A DNA stretch of 64,000 nt. Source: Megaustenia siamemsis. Lineage: Eukaryota > Mollusca > Gastropoda > Stylommatophora > Ariophantidae. The position numbers and the translations under genes were made by a program. Position 1 is the stretch's first letter. Each line of letters opens with the position of its first letter. Below the pieces are notes generated by a model. It did not search any database. It saw only the letters and a program-made list of their open reading frames with translations, and was not told where the DNA came from. Positions 1 through 9,655 of the stretch are shown here, one piece after another. The stretch lies in NCBI GenBank assembly GCA_032433765.1, contig JAVIAB010000160.1, forward strand, positions 18,575,549 through 18,639,548, in the 5' to 3' direction.

Positions 1-1463
1 TCGCTTTCTCACTTCTGTTGACATAGATGATGAGCACCGATGAATTCGCTTTCTCACTTCTGTTGACATTGATGATGAACACCGATGAACTCGCTTTCTC
101 ACTTCTGTTGACATAGATGATGAACACCGATGAACTCGCTTTCTCACTTCTGTTGACATAGATGATGAACACCGATGAACTCGCTTTCTCACTTCTGTTG
201 ACATAGATGATGAGCACCGATGAATTCGCTTTCTCACTTCTGTTGACATAGATGATGAGCACCGATGAATTCGCTTTCTCACTTCTGTTGACATAGATGA
301 TGAGCACCGATGAACACCCTTTATCACTTCTGTTGACATAGATGATGAGCACCGATGAACACCCTTTCTCACTTCTGTTGACATAGACGATGAACACCGA
401 TGAACTCGCTTTCTCACTTCTGTTGACATAGATGATGAGCACCGATGAACTCGCTTTCTCACTTCTGTTGATATAGATGATGAACACCGATGAACTCGCT
501 TTCTCACTTCTGTTGACATAGATGATGAGTACCCGATGAACTCGCTTTCTCACTTCTGTTGACATAGATGATGAGTACCGATGAACTCGCTTTCTCACTT
601 CTGTTGACATAGATGATGAACACCTATGAACTCGCTTTCTCACTTCTGTTGACATAGATGATGAGCACCGATGAATTCGCTTTCTCACTTCTGTTGACAT
701 AGATGATGAGCACCGATGAATTCGCTTTCTCACTTCTGTTGACATAGATGATGAACACCGATGAACTCGCTTTCTCACTTCTGTTGACATAGATGATGAG
801 CACCGATGAATTCGCTTTCTCACTTCTGTTGACATAGATGATGAACAAGGATGAACTCGCTTTCTCACTTCTGTTGACATAGATGATGAGTACCGATGAA
901 CTCGCTTTCTCACTTCTGTTGATATAGATGATGAACACCGATGAACTCGCTTTCTCACTTCTGTTGACATAGATGATGAACACCGATGAACTCGCTTTCT
1001 CACTTCTGTTGACATAGATGATGAACGCCGATGAACTCGCTTTCTCACTTCTGTTGACATAGATGATGAACGCCGATGAACTCGCTTTCTCACTTCTGTT
1101 GACATAGATTATGAACACCTATGAACTCGCTTTCTCACTTCTGTTGACATAGATGATGAGCACCGATGAATTCGCTTTCTCACTTCTGTTGACATAGATG
1201 ATGAGCACCGATGAATTCGCTTTCTCACTTCTGTTGACATAGATGATGAACACCGATGAACTCGCTTTCTCACTTCTGGTGACATAGATGATGAGCACCG
1301 ATGAATTCGCTTTCTCACTTCTGTTGACATAGATGATGAACACCGATGAACTCGCTTTCTCACTTCTGTTGACATAGATGATGAGTACCGATGAACTCGC
1401 TTTCTCACTTCTGTTGATATAGATGATGAACACCGATGAACTCGCTTTCTCACTTCTGTTTGA
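1..1463. repeat. 45-bp minisatellite derived from LINE-E RT
   Basis: About 32 head-to-tail copies of a 45-bp unit, running off the left edge of the window. Because 45 is divisible by 3, all frames stay open and give false 15-residue repeat proteins. On the minus strand one frame reads MSTEVRKRVHRCSSS, nearly identical to the LINE-E RT segment MSIEMRKRVHRCYIES coded at 20658-20705. The right edge (1464-1495, minus strand) continues into the LINE-E sequence that normally precedes this segment, as seen at 54570-54600. The array is therefore an amplified LINE-E fragment and not a gene. Confidence 0.93.
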
Positions 1464-1539
1464 CACAGATTTGTTGCATAAGATGTCTCAGGACAGCAAG
1501 GATCCGGGTTACAGCCCACCAGAAGCGGTGGTGATTAAA

Positions 1540-2578
1540 AGAAAAATTGGAAAAATTAATCCGTGGTTTAAACGAGAGTAGAGTAAACAGAGAACAACTG
1601 TGGGAGATACTAACAACATACGGAGTAAGCCAACATCTAACCAACCTTATTAAAAGTCTCTACATCAACAGCAGCTGCGGGGTCAGAACAGCAGCAGGCT
1701 ACAGAGACCACTTTGAAGTTAGATCAGGTGTAAAAATATGAGTGCGTTCTATCCCCCCTACTGTTTATTACATACATGGACTATATATGCAAGCTAGCCA
1801 ACCCATCAGAGACAGAAGAGATCAACGAGCTTTTATTTGCAGACGATCAGGCACTAATACATGGAAAAATAGAAGACCTACAAGAACACTTAAACAAACT
1901 CAACATCTCAGGCACAAAATACAACATGAAAATCAACAAAACAGAAGTCATGAATGTCGCCAAAAATAAACAGAACATCAGCATAACTATAGAAGGCAGA
2001 CAACTAAAACAAGTAGAGAAATTCAAATACCTAGGAAGCCTAATGACAAACGATAATTCTCAAACAGCAGAGATAGAATCAAAATGCACCAAGGCTTGTC
2101 AAATCATTGGACAGTTATCGCCACTATTGTCCAACAAGGAAATAACTCTGGAGGCAAAACGAGCACTATACAATACAATCTTCATCCAAACGTTGTGCTA
2201 CCAATGCCAGACCTGGACCCTAGATGCAATGTGTTAGACGAATGACAGGAAACAGTCTGAGAGATAAGATCAGAAATGAAGAACTGAGAAAAAAGCTAGG
2301 AATAGCCCCGCCATAGAGTATATAAGGAAACAACAGATAAAATGGTTTGGCCACGTGACAAGGCAGAAAGAACAAAACACAACACAACGAGCCTTCAACA
2401 AACGTTGTGAGAACACCAGACCCAAGGGTCGACCACGAAAAAGAAGGGTCGATGGAATATTAGAAGCACTAGGAAACATAACAGCAGCAGAGGCGAACAG
2501 AAGAGCAAAAGACTGCAAATTATATCTCCCCTCGACGCTGCAAGGCAGATGAGGAAGGAAAGAAGAAGAAGAATGCAT
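1540..2578 (+). mobile_element. LINE-A reverse transcriptase fragment, degenerate
   Basis: 5'-truncated non-LTR retrotransposon RT. It starts in a decayed KAFD-type block (NESRVNREQLWEIL...YGV), then reads IKSLY, a GVRQGC-like block with an in-frame TGA at 1739-1741 and a frameshift, and CVLSPLLFITYMD. The catalytic FADD box is at 1836-1847, followed by KINKTEVM and EKFKYLGSLMTND. After a stop near 2235 it continues in other frames as WFGHVTRQ, then RPKGRPRKRRVDGI at about 2421-2462, then stop and (GAA)n at 2550-2575. Dead copy. The clade is not certain; RTE-like from the C-terminal GH-x-x-R/GRPR block. Confidence 0.85.
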
Positions 2579-3068
2579 GGTTTCTTTATAACGTTATCCT
2601 TCGCTGATCTCTTGTGTAGTGAGGCCGGTGTATAGCCTTCTCGGATAACGGCACTAAACATGAGGACAAGTGTGCAGTCATACCGTTAAAGATCCCTTGT
2701 CAGTTAAAATCGAAAAGAGTAGGCCACAACTATGGCCTGTGGCCGGGAAAAGTTGTCAGCAGAAACCTGCCCACAGGATTCCAGGACGTGCTACGGAGTT
2801 CGTGCACGTGTGCCAGGATTCTCCTGGGAATTTCTCTACTGCGATGTCGAAGCATCTATGGATTTTTCCAGTGTGCAGTGATGATGACCCTAACAGCAAA
2901 CAACACACAATTGACTGCCGTTTAACAACGAAACCTCGGGCAGACAACAAAAATAGACAAAGAGCAAGGGTAAGGACAAAAAACATAGACAAATAATTTG
3001 GCAAAATCTGGGGAGCAGATAGTAGTGTGCTAAAGAAGCGTTACTTGGGGCTAGTAAGACTAGTTTAT
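2579..3068. other. Non-coding stretch with SINE-E body remnant
   Basis: No supported coding. The piece at about 2682-2725 (ttaaagatcccttgtcagtt, then aaaatcgaaaagagtaggcc) matches in reverse complement the SINE-E body at 63400-63460. The piece at 2789-2813 (gtgctacggagttcgtgcac) recurs in inverse orientation at 13312-13336. The rest is unrecognised. Confidence 0.5.
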
Positions 3069-3401
3069 GGGGACTGGTTGGTCTCGATGCAAGACGCCGG
3101 CCGTGAGACAGAGAGGTTGTGAGTTCAAATCCCGGTTGAACCAGTTGGGATTTTTATTTATAATTTCTCTCTGCGGCAACCACCCCTGGTCTCACTAGGG
3201 AGATCCGGCTTGAAACGTCAATTACTCATCGACGAAAAAAATATGAATACCTCCGAAGACTGAGTTATTTGCCTCTACGGCGAGGGACCCCTGTGCACAC
3301 GGCTGCCAGGGAAAAATGGATTAACACGAAAAATTCAGTTCCTAGTCTCTAGGAACTTCGTCAGAGGTCAAAGCTGGCGAACGCACCCAAAAAAAAAAAA
3401 A
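3069..3401 (+). mobile_element. SINE-A, tRNA-derived, full length
   Basis: Begins with a tRNA-like head (ggggactggttggtctcgat) holding an A-box-like segment, and a B box gagttcaaatcccgg near 3122. The body contains ggcttgaaacgtcaattact and acccctgtgcacacggctgc. The 3' end is agctggcgaacg followed by an A run. Other copies in the window are at 42629-42933 (-), 43725-44051 (-) and 46340-46600 (+). Confidence 0.8.
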
Positions 3402-3407
3402 CGGAAT

Positions 3408-3660
3408 AAAAAGACAAGTTTTAGAATATGGTATTGCAGCATATGGACTACATCAATAAATACTGTTTTCTAATTTATTTTTTTTTTTTATTATCATCAT
3501 ACTCCAAAACCAAGCAATGAGAATTATAACTGGTGGCATGAGATTAACACCCATTATAGAACTTGGAAATAATCACATACTTGGAATCAATGGAAGACAG
3601 AAGATATAGCGGTAACTCAAGTACAAGGTGAACAATGCAAAAGAGCGACTGATTATCCCA
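3408..3660 (+). mobile_element. LINE-R fragment upstream of RNase H
   Basis: The translation includes LEYGIAAYGLHQ and then QNQAMRIITGGMRLTPIIEL. This matches the conserved 'LEYG..A.G ... L..QNQALRIITGG...TPI' block that joins RT to RNase H in Jockey/I-type LINEs. A T-rich run of about 40 bp interrupts the two blocks. It is in the same orientation as the RNase H and C-terminal pieces at 4381-5890, so it is probably the same element split by later sequence. Confidence 0.7.
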
Positions 3661-3911
3661 GCTAGTTTAGTTTAGTTTAGTTTAGTTTAGTTTAGTTTAG
3701 TTTAGTTTAGTTTAGTTTAGTTTAGTTTAGTTTAGTTTAGTTTAGTTTAGTTTCATTTAGTTTAATTTAGTTTTAGTTTAGTTTAGTTTAGTTTAGTTTA
3801 GTTTAGTTTAGTTTAGTTTAGTTTAGTTTAGTTTAGTTTAGTTTAGTTTAGTTTAGTTTAGTTTAGTTTAGTTTAGTTTAGTTTAGTTTAGTTTAGTTTA
3901 GTTTAGTTTAG

Positions 3912-3942
<31 letters not shown>

Positions 3943-3981
3943 TCAGTTAGTTTAGTTTAGTTTAGTTTAGTTTAGTTTAGT
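3661..3981. repeat. (TTTAG)n pentanucleotide array
   Basis: About 320 bp of near-perfect tttag repeat with a few variants (tttcatttagtttaatttag near 3753). It lies inside the LINE-R remnant. It is not the metazoan telomere repeat TTAGGG. Confidence 0.95.
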
Positions 3982-4129
3982 CGACAGGACATCCTTATTG
4001 CACATTTGATGTCCACTAGTGATCTGATTGATCTCTTCTGAAGTATATCTTTCTTTCAAATGTAGCGACCAGCAACATCGATGTTGTGTTGGTTGGTTTT
4101 CTTTGGATTCCTACGTAGCGCTCGCGTCC

Positions 4130-4331
4130 GACATCTCAAGAATACTTGGCTACAACTGGCAAAATAAAAGAAAAGAGAGATCACGGATGGCAAATAGAAA
4201 AATAATGGATAGCTTGGTGTCATGGCATGGAAAACAGTCAACAACAGAACTGATACGATGCACACTGTAGATAGAAGATCTTGGAAGGACATGATTGCCT
4301 ACGCCAACCAGTATGGCACATGATGATAATG

Positions 4332-4337
<6 letters not shown>
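4130..4337 (+). mobile_element. LINE-E 3' end, truncated
   Basis: The translation gives ILGYNWQNKRKERSRMANRK (a shifted frame of the LINE-E C-terminus) and SLVSWHGKQSTTELIRCTL. It ends at the family's conserved ccaaccagtatggcacatga and a (TGA)n tail. Only about 200 bp of the 3' end is present. It is followed directly by (TA)n. Confidence 0.85.

Positions 4338-4380
<43 letters not shown>
4338..4380. repeat. (TA)n microsatellite
   Basis: Pure dinucleotide run attached to the 3' tail of the LINE-E fragment. Confidence 0.95.
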
Positions 4381-4383
<3 letters not shown>

Positions 4384-4868
4384 TTAAAAATACAACGCTG
4401 AAGAGATGCTAAGACATGACCAAAGTACTTAATTGTAAAGAAGGGGCAGAAGCTAAAAAAAAAACTGCAGAGGAAACTTATGAAGAAGAGAGTTTAATAA
4501 GAAAACATTGTGTTCATCACAGATTCTCTGTCGGTAGTTACAGCAGCAAGGAGTTATAGGAACGAAGACCTGAACGGTCTAACAGGTACACTCTATAAGG
4601 TCTGCCAGAAATGCAGAACTGTGAGTCAATGGATTCCATCTTACTGCAACTTTTCTGGAAACGATGAGTCAGATGGTCAGTAAAGGATGGAGTCAAATTA
4701 CACCAGCCAGATACAAGTATCACTACGAGGAATCAAAAAGGTCTGTCAGGAACAAATACATGAACAAATAGAATATAGAACATCAAGGTCACCAGTAAAC
4801 TAGACTAAGCCTTCTGCAGCTCAGTAGAACAGAACAAGTCACGATTTTTAGACTCCGAACGGGCCATC
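4381..4868 (+). mobile_element. LINE-R RNase H end and linker
   Basis: The segment at about 4611-4676 reads TVSQWIPSYCNFSGNDESD, the end of an RNase H domain (consensus QWIPSHCGI.GNE.AD). The linker with ccagatacaagtatcactac and ggaacaaatacatgaacaaa matches the minus-strand LINE-R at about 6650-6720. At 4811-4867 the frame reads LLQLSRTEQVTIFRLRTGH, the start of the C-terminal region. That frame breaks at 4868 and resumes at 5675 after the LINE-A insertion. Confidence 0.85.
4857..4868. repeat. Target-site duplication, left copy
   Basis: gaacgggccatc, identical to 5675-5686. It flanks the LINE-A insertion in the LINE-R C-terminal region. Confidence 0.8.
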
Positions 4869-5674
4869 CATTTGAAATAGCACAAGAACGCTTGAATTTC
4901 TTTTTCTACGGGCATTGAAATTCACTTATAACATAAATCTGACTCCCATCGAAAATTGTGTCGTGTTGCCAGCACAGTCACACACCGGAAGTCCAATAAG
5001 CAAATATAGAAAGAATAAGCAAATTAAGACACCCATTAAGCATCAAGATCAAAGACAAAGATATAAAACAAGTAGAGGAATTCAAGTATTTAGGCACAAT
5101 GTTCACAGAAGATGGAAAATTAGACAGAGAAATTGACATGCGAATACAAAAAGCAAATGCTGTCACATACCAGCTTTCACCATTGCTAAGACATCCAAAC
5201 ATTTCTATGCCAGCTAAACAACAAATGATAAATAGCATCTTCATACCAACTTTGTGCTATGAAAGTCAAACATGGACCCTTTCTAAATCACATTTAAGAA
5301 AGATCAATACATGTGAGATGCGATGCTTGAGAAAAGTAACAAACAACACAAGAAGAGATAGAATACCAAATGAAACCATAAGAAAAATGGTAGGAACAAA
5401 ACCCTGCCAAGAATATATAGAACAACAACAACTTAAATGGCTTGGCCACCTGGTCAGAATGAATCCTCACCAATCACCATCAAGGGCGTTCTTCTCGAGA
5501 ATGCATGGAAAAAGACCAAGAGGAAGACCCAGAAGAAGATGGATTGATGCAGTGACAGAGACATGTAACAACAAAGGAAAATCACTAATTCAGACAGTTC
5601 GAGCAGCACAAGAACGACAAATGATATAAACCACGACACCTTTTAGGTATCAGTGAAAGAGAAAAGAAGAAGAA
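4869..5674 (+). mobile_element. LINE-A insertion in LINE-R
   Basis: 5'-truncated LINE-A. The frame from about 5060 to 5626 reads VEEFKYLGTMFTEDGKLDRE, IFIPTLCYESQTWTL, MRCLRKVTNNTRRD, LKWLGHLVRMNPH, then GKRPRGRPRRRWIDAV at about 5509-5556, with a stop after AAQERQMI at 5629. A short 3'UTR (cacgacaccttttaggtatc) and (GAA)n tail follow. A 176-residue open frame survives, so the copy is relatively young. The 12-bp duplication gaacgggccatc flanks it. Confidence 0.85.
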
Positions 5675-5900
5675 GAACGGGCCATCACAGCTTGAAATAC
5701 CATCTTTCCAACAACCTAAGGTTTAGAATGTCTGATAAGTGTAACTGTCGCACATGCGAAATGACTGCTGAACGTCTGCTACAATCATGCCCAAAATATA
5801 ACGAACAGAGAAGGTTTGTGTGGCCATCACAGGTACCATACCGGGCAAGCTGTATGGAGATGTCACCAGCTTTTAGCTGACGAAAGTTGTCTGCGAATTG
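5675..5900 (+). mobile_element. LINE-R C-terminal Cys/His region
   Basis: Continues the frame broken at 4868: RTGHHSLKYHLSNN, then DKCNCRTCEMTAERLLQSCP and YNEQRRFVWP. This is the 'C-x-C-x-x-C ... HLL..C..Y...R' C-terminal motif of RNase H-bearing LINEs, with the His changed to Arg (AERLL). After a frameshift it ends near LTKVVCELINIDV*, followed by a (GAA)-rich tail at 5925-5950. Confidence 0.85.
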
Positions 5901-5954
5901 ATTAATATTGACGTCTAGAAGTGTTTGCAGAAGAAGGAGAAGAGAGAGAAAAGA

Positions 5955-6040
5955 ACATGTTGCCAGTATGTCCCAGTTTACAGTAAGCTTTCTTCGCTTT
6001 TCGACCCAACGCATCCGACTTCATCACCACGTTTTTTTTT
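5955..6040 (-). repeat. Rep-1 fragment
   Basis: cgacccaacgcatccgactt with the upstream cttcgcttttcg matches the Rep-1 core (cctttcggcccaacacatccgactt). Degraded and short. Confidence 0.45.
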
Positions 6041-6285
6041 ATACGAATGTTTGCAGCCAAAGTCAACGCATCAATATTCTGTAGAGAATAAAAACCTATA
6101 AGTAAAAAAGTTGGTTTTGATATAAACAACTGGAGACCAAAACTCTCTACAGCACCTCCATGAGGCGGAGTGGTTAGATGACTTCCTCGCTACCATTCCT
6201 TCCCTGGGAAGGTCTCCGGTAGCCATTAGAAGAGGCTGGGTGAACCCAAGAGGTTTTAGATCGCTTAATATTGTTTCCTCATCTG
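6041..6285. other. Unassigned sequence beside LINE-R
   Basis: No coding recognised. 6161-6185 (tgaggcggagtggttagatg) resembles a tRNA A-box region, and 6236-6252 (ggctgggtgaacccaag) resembles part of SINE-B, but no B box was found. Possibly a decayed SINE. Confidence 0.3.
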
Positions 6286-7262
6286 GCACTTCTTCCAGGT
6301 ACACCTAAAGATGCCAATACAGTTAAGTTCAAAGAAAGCGTTGGTCAGCTCAAGGGTAGTGACGTCCCCTTACAGCTTGTCCCAGTATGGTACCGGCAAT
6401 GACTACCGGTAGCCTTCTCTGTTCATCATATCTTGGACATGATTGTAGCAGACATCAGTCAATTTGTCAATGCCACAGTCACGTTCATTAGAGGTTCCTA
6501 TACTTAAGTTTTTGAAAAGTGATACTTCAATTTGTTCTGGCTTGTTCGACGTCTACAAATTGTTACTTGCTCTTTTCTGTTGAGCTGGTGGTAGGCATCA
6601 TTTTTCTGGTAGCCCTGGTGTTGTGTATTCCCTATGTTCATGTATTTGTTCCAGACAAACCTCTTCGATAAGATCCCTTCCTCATAAGTTGTACTTGTAT
6701 CTGGCTGCTGTAATTAACCACCTTTAATTGCCAACTTGTCTGCCTTATCGTTTCCAGGAATATTGCGGTGAGATAGAATCCACTGAATCACAGTTCTGCG
6801 ACTCTGGCAGAGCTTGTAGGGTGCTTCTCTTAGATCGAGGGCCTCGGTAGCCGAGTTGGGAAAACCACCCGGCTGGACTACCGACGTTTGGACAACCCGT
6901 GTTCGATTCCCGCTGGGAGCAGTGTGAGTTGTACTTGTGGTTGGAAAAAAAATACCGCCACGGTCGACCCAGCCGTTGGCAGAAATGGGTACCAGGGTAT
7001 TACCCTGGGAAGGTGAGGAATGTCGCCTCGCATCGTGAGTTTCGATGTTTGAAGCGACACTGTCCAGAAATCTCCGAACATTTCTGGATAGACGGCCGAG
7101 CACATATGGGTGGAAACTCACGTGCAAAGACGCCGGTTCAAGTCTCACTCTTTACCTTTACCTTTTCTCTTAGATCATTCAGATTTCAACTGAGATTTAA
7201 ACCCATTACCTTCAGAAAGTGAGTCGAGTGAACTTTACCGCAACAAGAATCACTGTTTATAC
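6286..7262 (-). mobile_element. LINE-R RNase H and C-terminus, split by SINE-C
   Basis: Minus strand. Upstream part (about 7262-7177) reads NLNDLRE, then SINE-C intervenes (6837-7164). It resumes APYKLCQSRRTVIQWILSHR and GNDKADKLAIKGG (6714-6830), the H...D end of RNase H. Then come linker residues TSTTYEE, YQKNDAYHQLNRKEQVTI and NKLKYHFSKT. The C-terminal motif is decayed (ATIMSKI**TEK), ending near SLELTNAFFELN at about 6320. Several stops; a dead copy. The parallel intact reading is at 31940-32265. Confidence 0.83.
6837..7164 (+). mobile_element. SINE-C, full length with TSD
   Basis: 328 bp between perfect 12-bp direct repeats ttctcttagatc (6825-6836 and 7165-7176). The A box ggtagccgagttggg (6846-6860) and B box gtgttcgattcccgc (6898-6912) match Pol III tRNA promoters. 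The 3' end carries a second B-box-like word cggttcaagtctc near 7135 and ends ctttacctttacc. A second copy at 19347-19678 also has a TSD. Confidence 0.92.
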
Positions 7263-7359
7263 AAACCTGGAACAAAGACTAACCATGTCCTTCCGCCGCC
7301 ATTTGTCCAACGCAGTCCTCTTCAGATCGGCTTAAGTTTAAAATGTGTTGTCCTCTCTT
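7263..7359. other. Spacer between LINE-R and LINE-A
   Basis: Nothing recognised. Confidence 0.3.
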
Positions 7360-7705
7360 CTCTGATCAATCTTCTTACTTTTCTCTTTTCACTGATACCG
7401 AAAAGGTGTCGTGGTTTATATCATTTGTCGTTCTTGAGCTGTTCGAACTGTCTGAATTAGTGATTCTCCATTGTTGTTACATGTCTCTGTCACTGCATCT
7501 ATCCATCTTCTTCTGTGTCTTCCTCTTGGTCTTTTTCCATGCATTCTCGAGAACACCCTTGATGGTGATTGGTGAGGATTCATTCTGACCAGGTGGCCAA
7601 ACCATTTAAGTTGTTGTTGTTCTATATATACTCTCTGAGCAATAACATTATTTAATCACAGAACTACTCTCTTCTCTACTGGATGTCACAAATACCCTCC
7701 TCAGG
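7360..7705 (-). mobile_element. LINE-A 3' fragment
   Basis: The reverse complement reads LRRVFVTSS..., YIEQQQLKWFGHLVRMNPHQ, ENAWKKTKRKTQKK and the 3'UTR cacgacaccttttcggtatc (7391-7412). The plus-strand frame 7343-7588 is a shadow. Same family as 4869-5674. Confidence 0.8.
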
Positions 7706-7940
7706 TTAAAGTATTATAAAACTGTTATTGCGTTTTGAAATTCTAATTATTATGGTAAGCCATTCCCATAGCCACCTTCTGTTCTTCGTTTTTCAAATTA
7801 CCCCAACCCCCACTCCCAGCGACTCTGCAGTGTATGACTTTCATTTAATATCCGGCAAATCAGAGAACTTTCTATAGGGCGGGCACAAAGAGTTAAATTT
7901 GTCACGGCAGGTTCTCTTAGTGCAGTATGACCAAGCAACA
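7706..7940. other. Unassigned
   Basis: No coding and no recognised repeat. Confidence 0.3.
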
Positions 7941-8195
7941 TATACGTGGTCCCTCTATTAACAGACTAACCTGTCTAGTCTGGCCAAGGGAGTAGGAATC
8001 GAAGAGGGAAGACAACCCGGTACTCAAAAAATGTCGTGCTGAAGTCGGATGTGTTGGGCCGAAAGGCGTAAATATCACAGTTATAATGCAAACCACGACA
8101 CAACGCAGACACGCCCACTTAACGGCCTTTTAAGGACGGATGACGAAGAGGTGTACTCCTTTAGTCATCGGGCGAACGCAAGCAGACATAAGAAC
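7941..8195 (+). repeat. Rep-1 copy
   Basis: Contains the family core: acagactaacctgtctagtc, gaagagggaagacaacccgg, tgctgaagtcggatgtgttg, cacgcccacttaacggcctt, and the 3' end catcgggcgaacgcaagcag. The 5' part seen at 34145-34260 is missing. Confidence 0.8.
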
Positions 8196-8672
8196 ATACA
8201 ACAGCAATTTTAACACACATTTGGTATCGAGATATTTTCAAAACTTTTAGTGGAATTAAATGTTCTACTGTTAAGGTTATTTTCTAGAAAGAAACAGTTT
8301 GAGACGTTTAGAACAAGGAAAAAAACAGCGAGTAAACAGAAAGAACGAAAATATAAAAAATAAACCGGTTTAAAACAAAGCACGGTGTAGGAACAGAGTA
8401 AAAAATAGTGTAGTATAGGAATGTCGGACAGAATGGATCAACCAGACGAGGCGAAGTCGAGGTAGACACAAGGGGGAATTCCAAGAGAGGTTATGGATTC
8501 CAGAACACCATCGCGAGCTGCGTAAATTACGTCACTGCAGAATGCGAGAGAGCGGCGAGGGATTTCTCCTTGCGAGTAGTCTCACAGTTTCCTTATGGGA
8601 GAAACATGACGTGAAATTTATTGTACGCGACATATACAAAAACGAGGTTTTTGACTTTATGAATGCACGCTT
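8196..8672. other. Unassigned non-coding stretch
   Basis: No open frame with family resemblance. AT-rich in the first half. A short frame leads into the ACAT array and is not credible as a gene. Confidence 0.3.
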
Positions 8673-8678
8673 ACGTAC

Positions 8679-8709
<31 letters not shown>

Positions 8710-8770
8710 CATACATACATACATACATACATACTTACATACACACATACATACATACACAACATTCACT
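8673..8770. repeat. (ACAT)n microsatellite
   Basis: About 90 bp of acat/catac tetranucleotide. Its translation (THTYIHTYIH) explains the overlapping open frames. Confidence 0.95.
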
Positions 8771-9655
8771 TACATATACAGATTGCGAGTGGACATAAAG
8801 ACAGATAAACAGAAAGATAGACAGCGTAGGCAAACAGACAACAGATACCAAGATATATAGATAGAAACGGACATAAAAAGACAGACCGACAAACAAACTC
8901 TATTACAGAAACATGGACAGACAAGAAAATACAGATATTTCGATAGAGAGGCAGAAATATGCAAAATGGATTATAGTGAGAGAGATATAATAGAAAGATA
9001 ACTTAAGAAGTAAGAAAAAGGCAAAAAATTTGCATATTATCTGTGGTAGCGTTGAGCTGATGTTGAGTGTGTGTGTATAAGTGTGTGTGTAAGTGTGTCG
9101 GTTATCGATATTTTCACAGACCAACAACAACAACAAAGTAGAAAGAAACAAAGCAACATTTACTATTTTTTTTTTAAAGTAATGAAAAACAACAATGCAA
9201 ATATACCAGGAAGCAACAAAGAGAAGAAACAAAGAAATAATGGTATTATGAAGTACAGGAACAATGAAGCCAGAACGTAATCAAATCAATGTATTCATAG
9301 CACGCGCCAGTACGCGAAGGAAGACAGATTGAACGATACAAGTTCTTTAGCTGAAATGAAAGTATGTCACGAGGGTCGGGCGAGAGTTAGGGGAATACCC
9401 ATAAATCAGGGCTCTTCAAATTTTGCATCAAATTGTATCCAATATAATTTTTGTTTTCCTCGAGGAGCTTGTTGGCCTCTAAGATAATTATGTAAATGAA
9501 ACAATGTTACAATAAAATCACCATCACTGGACCACGTAATGGCAGTAAATACTGTAACATTACTCTTTTTCCGATCTCTAGTCCATTTACTTTCTGGCTC
9601 CTTGCTACCAGCTTTACCGCAGCACTGCAATTATTAGTTAAATTAGTTGCCTGTT
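8771..9655. other. Unassigned, with (GT)n near 9064-9100
   Basis: Low-complexity A-rich sequence with degenerate gaca/agac repeats (8800-8925), a GT-rich run at 9064-9100 and T/A runs near 9160-9175. No coding evidence. Confidence 0.4.

Noticed and set aside
1..1463. CRISPR-like array
   Set aside because: Units are contiguous with no unique spacers, and the genome is eukaryotic.
624..1519. Repeat proteins of 15-residue units on the minus strand
   Set aside because: They are the translation of a 45-bp minisatellite that matches a LINE-E RT segment; more than one frame is open, as expected for a 3n unit.
3661..3981. Telomeric repeat
   Set aside because: The unit is TTTAG, not TTAGGG or TTAGG, and it is interstitial beside LINE-R.
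6714..7148. 144-residue fused protein ending in RNase H
   Set aside because: Most of it is SINE-C translated on the wrong strand; only the last 38 or so residues are LINE-R.
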